From positions 806,001-870,000 of the forward strand of contig OY969903.1 of assembly GCA_963704405.1 (NCBI GenBank): a stretch of DNA of 64,000 nt, read 5' to 3'. Below the pieces are notes generated by a model that saw only the letters and a program-made list of their open reading frames with translations, had not been told where the DNA came from and made no database searches. Each line of letters starts with the position of its first letter. Position 1 is the stretch's first letter. Positions 58,741-64,000 of this stretch are shown here, one piece after another. Origin of the DNA: MFD01213-c1 sp963704405. Lineage in GTDB: Bacteria > Planctomycetota > Phycisphaerae > Tepidisphaerales > Tepidisphaeraceae. The position numbers and the translations under genes are program-made.

Positions 58741-58941
58741 ATGATCAAGATTAAAGTCAACGGCGATGAGCGCGATGTAACAGAAGGAACGACGCTCAGG
58801 TCACTGGTCGCCCAGTTCAAACTCGCTCCTGAAAAAGTTGCGATCGAATTGAACCGGCGTCTGGCGCGGGTGGAAAAATATGATGTTGCGCTGAATGCGG
58901 GGGATGAAGTGGAAATTGTTACGTTCGTCGGCGGGGGATGA
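58741..58941 (+). CDS. thiS: Sulfur carrier protein ThiS
   Basis: 66 residues, typical for ThiS, the ubiquitin-like sulfur donor for the thiazole ring of thiamine. MIKIKVNGDERDVTEGTTL, the middle LAPEKVAIELNRRLARVEKY and the end GDEVEIVTFVGGG are all family features; the C-terminal Gly-Gly is adenylated by ThiF and converted to a thiocarboxylate. The frame runs upstream to 58636, but homology starts at this ATG. No other thiamine genes are adjacent. Confidence 0.9.
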   Translation: MIKIKVNGDERDVTEGTTLRSLVAQFKLAPEKVAIELNRRLARVEKYDVALNAGDEVEIVTFVGGG

Positions 58942-59014
58942 AGCCGCCGATCAGTCCGCAGGACACATCGAAATCGCCTCTGATGGAATTGGCCGCATCA
59001 TAGCAGGCAACTGC

Positions 59015-62000
59015 TCACGCAATTTTCTGCTCCACCAGCACGCCCTTCGGCTGCACCAGCTTCGGCTTCAAATATTCCCCGGTATGGCTGTTCGCCGCCT
59101 TTACGATCCGCTCCGGCGGACCGCTGGCGATGACGGTGCCGCCGCCGTCGCCGCCTTCGGGACCCATGTCGATGATCCAGTCGGCGCACTTGATCACGTC
59201 CAGGTTATGCTCGATCACGACAATCGTGTTGCCCAGGTCTGCCAGCCGGTTCAGCACGTTCAGCAGGTTATGAATGTCCGCGAAATGCAGCCCGGTCGTC
59301 GGTTCATCCAGCACGTACAGCGTGTGGCCGGTTGGGTTCTTTCCCAGCTCCGTCGCCAGCTTCACGCGCTGCGCTTCGCCGCCGGATAGCTGCGTGCTCG
59401 GCTGGCCGATCTTCACATAGCTCAGGCCGACATCATTCAGCGCTTTGAGCATCCGGTATACCTGCGGATGATTTTCGAAGAAGCTGAGCGCTTCCTCCAC
59501 TGTCATGTTCAGCACTTCGCTGATGTTCTTCCCGCGATAATGAATCTCCAGCGTCTCGGCGTTGTATCGCGTGCCGTGGCAGACTTCGCACGATACATAC
59601 ACATCCGGCAGAAAGTGCATCTCGATGCACTTAGTCCCCTGTCCCTGGCACGCTTCGCAGCGGCCGCCTTTGACATTGAAGCTGAATCGCCCGGCTTCAT
59701 AGCCGCGAATTTTTGCCTCGCGCGTCTTGGCGAATGTCTTGCGAATCTCATCGAACACGCCGGTATAAGTCGCCGGGTTACTGCGCGGCGTGCGCCCGAT
59801 CGGGCTCTGGTCGATCTCAATTACCTTATCGACCCTGTTCCATCCGTTCATCGCCTTGTGATCGCCGACCTTCACTTTCGAACCATAAATTTTTCGCTTC
59901 AGCGCCGGCAGCATCGTCTGATTGATCAGCGTTGACTTACCGCTTCCGCTCACGCCGGTGATGCAGATGAATCCGCCGAGCGGAATGCGCACGTCCACAT
60001 TCTTCAGGTTGTTCGCGCGGCACCCCTTCAATTCAATGCACGACCGTTCCGGATCGACTGGCCGCCTCCGCATCGGCGGAACGATCGCATATTCCCCTGT
60101 CAGGTATTTGATCGTCACACTCTCGTTATGCTTCAGCACCTGCGGCATTGCCCCCGCGCACACCACATTCCCGCCGTGGCTGCCCGCGCCCGGCCCGATG
60201 TCGATCAGATAATCCGCCGCCCGGATGCAGTCTTCATCATGCTCGACGATGATGACAGTATTGCCGATGGTTTGCAGCCGCCGCAGGGTGCGGACCAGCC
60301 GCGTGTTGTCGCGCTGATGCAGCCCGATCGTCGGTTCATCCAGGACATAGCAGACGCCCACCAGCCCTGATCCCACCTGCGTCGCCAGTCGGATGCGCTG
60401 CGCCTCACCGCCGCTGAGCGATCCGGTTTTGCGATCAAGCGTGAGATATCCAAGACCCACATCGACCATGAAGCCCAGCCGCGAGTTGATCTCGCGCACG
60501 ATCGGCTCGGCGATGGCGGTCCCTTCGCTGCTGAGCCGCAGGTGCTCGAAGAAATACTTCGCCTTCTCCACCGTCAACCGGGTGACGTCGTCAATGCTGT
60601 ATCCCGGCAAGACCAGCGCCGTTAAGGGTTCTTCGACCTCTTTCTTTTTCTTCCTGCCGGAAGCTCTGCCCGCGGTACGGGCGTCCGCGGCGTCAACTGC
60701 CGCGACGGAAGCCTCACCATTTCCGCCAGGCAATGCCTCCTGGACCGACGCACATTCCGTCGAACCGATATGCCCGTCATGCACGTGCAGCCGAACCGCC
60801 AGCGCTTCTTTTTCAATCGCGTCCCGCAGCAGACATCGCACGGCTGCTCGGACATATAGCTGTGCATCTTCGTCTTGACCCATTCGCTCTCCGTGTTTTC
60901 AAATCGCCGCTGGAGGTTGGGGATGACGCCTTCAAAATCGGTTCCCGTTCCGTTGTCGCCGCGGGCTTCGGTGCCGAACATCAGTATCTGCTGTATCTTC
61001 TTTGGAATCTCCTTGTACGGCAGGCTGTAGCTGATCCCAAAATCCCGCGCCACGGTGCGCAGGATTCGGCTGTAAAAAATATTCATCCGCTTGCCGTTTT
61101 TCCGCCACGCTTCAATCGCGCCGTTCTCCAGCGACAGCGATTCATCCGGCACAATCATTTCCGGATCAAACTCAAACTTTGTCCCCAGCCCATGACATTC
61201 CGGACACGCCCCGTGCGGCGAATTAAAGCTGAACAGCCGCGGCTCTAATTCCGGCAGCGATACATTCGGATGAATCGGGCAGGCAAACTTCTCGCTATAC
61301 ACCTGGTCCGTCCAGGTGCCATCCGAATTGCCCACCGTTACGATCGCCAGGCCCTGCGCCAGCTTCAGCGCCGTCTCGATCGAATCGGCCAGCCGCGACC
61401 GAATCTCCGGCTTAAGCACGATGCGATCGACGATTGCTTCAATATTGTGAACAAACGTCTTTTTCAGCGCCGGGAAATTCTTCGCGTCCAGTTCCGTGAT
61501 GACCCCATCCACCCGCGCCCGCACAAACCCCTGCTTATGAATCGCGCCGAAGATGTCCTTGTGCTCCCCCTTCTGCCCGCGCACCAGCGGCGACAAGATC
61601 ATCACCTTCGTCCCCGCCGGATATTTCATCACGGCATCCACAATCTGCGAAGGGGTCTGGCTGGAAATCTCCCTGCCGCATTCCCAGCAGTGCGGCGTGC
61701 CCGCCCGCGCAAACAGCACGCGCAGGTAATCATAAATCTCCGTGGTCGTCGCCACCGTCGATCGGGGATTGGAACTGCTCGACCGCTGCTCAATCGCAAT
61801 CGTCGGCGGCAATCCTTCAATCTCATCCAGATCGGGTTTCTGCAACTGATCGAGAAACTGCCGCGCATACGTCGACAGCGACTCCATATATTTCCGCTGC
61901 CCCTCGGCAAACACCGTATCAAATGCCAGCGTCGATTTCCCGCTTCCTGAAAGTCCCGTTACCACCACAAGCTGATCGCGGGGAATATCGACATTGATCC

Positions 62001-62052
62001 CCTTCAGGTTGTGCTCGCGGGCCCCTCGGATGCGGATGTATTTCTGAGTCAT
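59015..62052 (-). CDS. uvrA: Excinuclease ABC subunit A (frameshifted)
   Basis: The damage-recognition ATPase of nucleotide excision repair, about 1,010 residues when joined. The N-terminal part (62052 to ~60815) has RGAREHNLKGINVDIPRDQL, Walker A TGLSGSGKST, zinc Cys pairs (CWECG, CPECHG, CDVCCG). The C-terminal part (to 59015) has signature SLSGGEAQRIRLATQ, Walker B VLDEPTIGLH, the second Walker A TGVSGSGKST, zinc module CEACQGQG/CEVCHG and LSGGEAQRVKLATELG. The frame changes at the T5 (A5 on the coding strand) run 60809-60813; one more A gives RLKKEALAVRLHV. A Lys-rich insertion (GRKKKKEVEE) is unusual. ORFs in each frame would appear as two genes. Confidence 0.92.
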
Positions 62053-62208
62053 GGGAATAGTTTCTGATTAGTTACGTGTAGTGTAGGGCGCGTTTTTCCT
62101 CATTGGCATCGATGAATCATCGTACGGGGGATGTACGGTGGGGGAAAGGGAGAGTTCGACGGAACATTTGGCTTGAGTTGGGTATCGGGGCAGGCAGATA
62201 ATGTTTTG

Positions 62209-63360
62209 ATGGCCGCCGCCGCTGAAAAGTCTGTCCGCCGGTTGCGTTATCCATGGAAATGCGCGTTTGTTTGCTGCTTTCTTCTTTGTTCACGCTCATT
62301 TGGCCAGGAAAAACCCAAAATCGCGGTCTTTCCGTTGGCCGGCTCCGCATCGGCCGAGCAGCGGGAGAAGGTGGGCTTTTCCCTGCGCGCGAAGCTGGAT
62401 CGTGACGGGCATTATGAGGTGATCGACGGGCCTGCCATGGCTGACCTCGTTGGTGGCGAAGGCAAATCCATCGATCTCAGCAGTTCACCAGGGGAGTTGC
62501 TGGAGGTGGCGAAGGATGAAAAGCCGCAGGTGATGATCTGGGGACAGCTTGAGGCGGCGGCCGGCGAGTCTGTGCTGCGGCTAAAGACGTTTGATGTGGA
62601 TCAGCCTGACCCCCTTCCACATGAGTTTGAGAAGCGGATCGCACAGCCTACCGATCTGCGGTTTGCGGTCGAAGATATTCTACAAATGCTGGACGGCGTT
62701 CGTCAGTTCAGCCATTCCAGCGAAGAGGCGGTTGTGGATGACGCGGCCGCGCGGGCGCTGTTTGCGAAGAATCCAAACCTTGTTCCTGATGGCGACTTGG
62801 CGGCGGCATCGAAGGACTCGTGGCAGGCGCTGCTGCGGGCGGAAATTTATCCGCCGACGTTGTCGGACTCGCTGCCGGACAAAGATAAGGTGGTGATCTA
62901 CCGTCTCCGCGATGACCCGGCTCATGCCCGCAATGTGCTGGCGATGAATCTGTCGAAGGATGTTGCTGAATCCAACGGGCTGGCGTGTCTTTCGGGCGCT
63001 ATCGCGATTGAGCCGAATACGCGTTATCGGCTGGTGTTTAAGTATCGGTCGGATGGGCCGAACCTGCATGTGTTCGTGAAAGGATATACGACGGGCAAGG
63101 ACATCAGCGGCCAGCCGACGGAGCGAGAATGTTATCGGCGACAGGTGCCACCGAGCGCCGCGACGGATGGGAGGTGGGTCACGATTACCTGCGATTTAAA
63201 CCCGCAGCATCCGGTGTTTCGGGTGGAGCACCTGCGCGTTGATCTTTATGCCTATCTGAAGCCGGGCGTTGTGATGTTTGACGATGTCCAATTGAAGGCG
63301 GCGGGAGAGCAGACGCGGCATGCGGTGGATGATGCGATCAGGAAACCGCCGGGGCGCTGA
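62209..63360 (+). CDS. Exported protein with C-terminal carbohydrate-binding-like domain
   Basis: About 383 residues from the ATG at 62209 (frame open from 62131). The N-terminus is basic, then hydrophobic (WKCAFVCCFLLCSRSFG), a likely signal peptide. Next, KIAVFPLAGSASAEQREKVGF and YEVIDGPAMADLV resemble the start of CsgG/TolB-type proteins. The C-terminal ~150 residues (LSGAIAIEPNTRYRLVFKYRSD..., GRWVTITCDLNP..., LYAYLKPGVVMFDDVQLK) have the strand pattern of CBM4/9-like jelly rolls. Function is unknown. Confidence 0.68.
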   Translation: MAAAAEKSVRRLRYPWKCAFVCCFLLCSRSFGQEKPKIAVFPLAGSASAEQREKVGFSLRAKLDRDGHYEVIDGPAMADLVGGEGKSIDLSSSPGELLEVAKDEKPQVMIWGQLEAAAGESVLRLKTFDVDQPDPLPHEFEKRIAQPTDLRFAVEDILQMLDGVRQFSHSSEEAVVDDAAARALFAKNPNLVPDGDLAAASKDSWQALLRAEIYPPTLSDSLPDKDKVVIYRLRDDPAHARNVLAMNLSKDVAESNGLACLSGAIAIEPNTRYRLVFKYRSDGPNLHVFVKGYTTGKDISGQPTERECYRRQVPPSAATDGRWVTITCDLNPQHPVFRVEHLRVDLYAYLKPGVVMFDDVQLKAAGEQTRHAVDDAIRKPPGR

Positions 63361-63384
63361 TATCGCGCAAAGCATTGAGCCGCG

Positions 63385-64000
63385 TCAGGCGGCTGCGGCG
63401 CTGCGGACATTGGGGAGCGTGAGGAGATTGCCGAGCATTTCATCTGCGCCGGGCGGGTCGATCCGAAGGAACCCGGCGGAGGGGAACCAGGTCATCTCGC
63501 CGAACAATACCTGCCCCCGGCGGTTGTACAGATCCACCCGAACAAACGGAAACCCGTCGGCCAGTCTGGCGGCAACGGAAAGCATCCGCTCGAAGTTCGG
63601 CGGGCATGGCGGGGGTGTTTCAGACCTGGGGGCTTTGTCGAAGCAGAGGTCGGGAGTTTGCCAGTTGCGGTCGAAGAAATCCCAACGCCCATTGCCGCGG
63701 CGGTCGGTGCAGATGCTGAGATAGTGAGGCTGGCCGTTAAAGCAATAAAATTTGTAATCCGGCAGGCTGCGCTGCGGATAATCGGGATCGGCCAGGAACG
63801 GCTCGGCGATGACGCGAGATTTCAGACCCTCATACGGCCATTCGAAATACTTGTGATAGTAGCTTTGATCCATCCACGATTGCAGCTTTGCAAGAGTAGC
63901 AGGGATATCAAGCTTGGATTTGTCCTGGCAGATAATATTCCATCCGGAACCCGCGGTGGCCTTGAGCGCGAAGGCGTTGGGCAGGCGATCGAATTGAATA
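63385..64000 (-). CDS. TupA-like ATP-grasp protein, N-terminus outside window
   Basis: The frame is open to the right edge; the ATG at 63873 is internal. Visible motifs: LPNAFALKATAGSGWNIIC, CQDKSKLDI, YFEWPYEGLKSRVIAEPFL, DYKFYCFNGQPHYLSI, NFERMLSVAARLADGFPFVR and VDLYNRRGQVLFGEMTWFPSAGF. This is the C-terminal half of TupA-like ATP-grasp enzymes, found in cell-envelope polysaccharide gene sets, which probably ligate acid and amine groups using ATP. Asp and Glu in FVRVDLYN and GEMTW are the expected metal/ATP ligands. It is convergent with the preceding gene. Confidence 0.85.
   Translation of the reverse strand, partial: IQFDRLPNAFALKATAGSGWNIICQDKSKLDIPATLAKLQSWMDQSYYHKYFEWPYEGLKSRVIAEPFLADPDYPQRSLPDYKFYCFNGQPHYLSICTDRRGNGRWDFFDRNWQTPDLCFDKAPRSETPPPCPPNFERMLSVAARLADGFPFVRVDLYNRRGQVLFGEMTWFPSAGFLRIDPPGADEMLGNLLTLPNVRSAAAA

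Noticed and set aside
9742..60813. Programmed frameshifting or phase variation at homopolymers
   Set aside because: The tracts are short (3-7 bases), unrelated in sequence, and hit housekeeping uvrA as well as surface genes; sequencing error is simpler.

Overview
The window looks like chromosomal DNA of a Planctomycetota bacterium, most likely from the Phycisphaerae/Tepidisphaera side. This is an inference from a LEPR-XLL-like N-terminus on a giant surface protein, a PEP-CTERM-tailed exported protein beside a CAAX-protease-like membrane protein, very long Ig-like and autotransporter-type beta-strand repeat proteins, and moderately high GC. I see no tRNA, rRNA, CRISPR array, transposase or phage gene.

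Layout. 1-3291: the 3' part of a large exported protein (FN3, five ~95-residue Ig/cadherin-like repeats, beta-helix-like tail). 3557-7669 (minus): a cysteine-desulfurase-family enzyme, a PEP-CTERM protein, a CPBP/CAAX-protease-like membrane protein, a lipoprotein and a small membrane protein. 7823-15730: a BMP-type (nucleoside/nucleobase-like) ABC importer. Its binding protein is divergent from an outer-membrane-type protein, two permeases, an isochorismatase-fold amidohydrolase, a double ATPase and a ChrR-like cupin. The divergent promoter region holds five AAACGTT motifs. 16262-49252: one gene of about 33 kb for a protein of about 11,000 residues, broken in this sequence by two compensating single-base indels. 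It has about 50 autotransporter-associated beta-strand cycles, then 24 tandem 182-residue Ig-like double modules, an FN3 domain, a Gly/Ser/Thr linker and a C-terminal membrane anchor. 49359-51548: a membrane PAS-GGDEF-HD protein directly downstream. 52032-56838: a winged-helix regulator, two exported or anchored proteins of unknown function, and a histidine kinase with a NarL-type response regulator. 57049-58556: a transglutaminase-like protein. 58741-62052: thiS, then uvrA on the other strand. 62209-64000: an exported protein and the end of a TupA-like ATP-grasp gene.

Working together. The BMP cluster reads as an uptake-and-hydrolysis unit for a ureide or nucleobase-like nitrogen compound. 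The giant protein and the adjacent cyclic-di-GMP-type protein suggest c-di-GMP-controlled attachment, similar in logic to LapA/LapD but with different parts.

Caution. At least eight genes are interrupted by one-base-type frameshifts, mostly at short homopolymers, with intact domain sequence on both sides. Uncorrected sequencing indels are the simplest explanation. I give such genes as single frameshifted loci, except the giant gene, which is listed in three parts.
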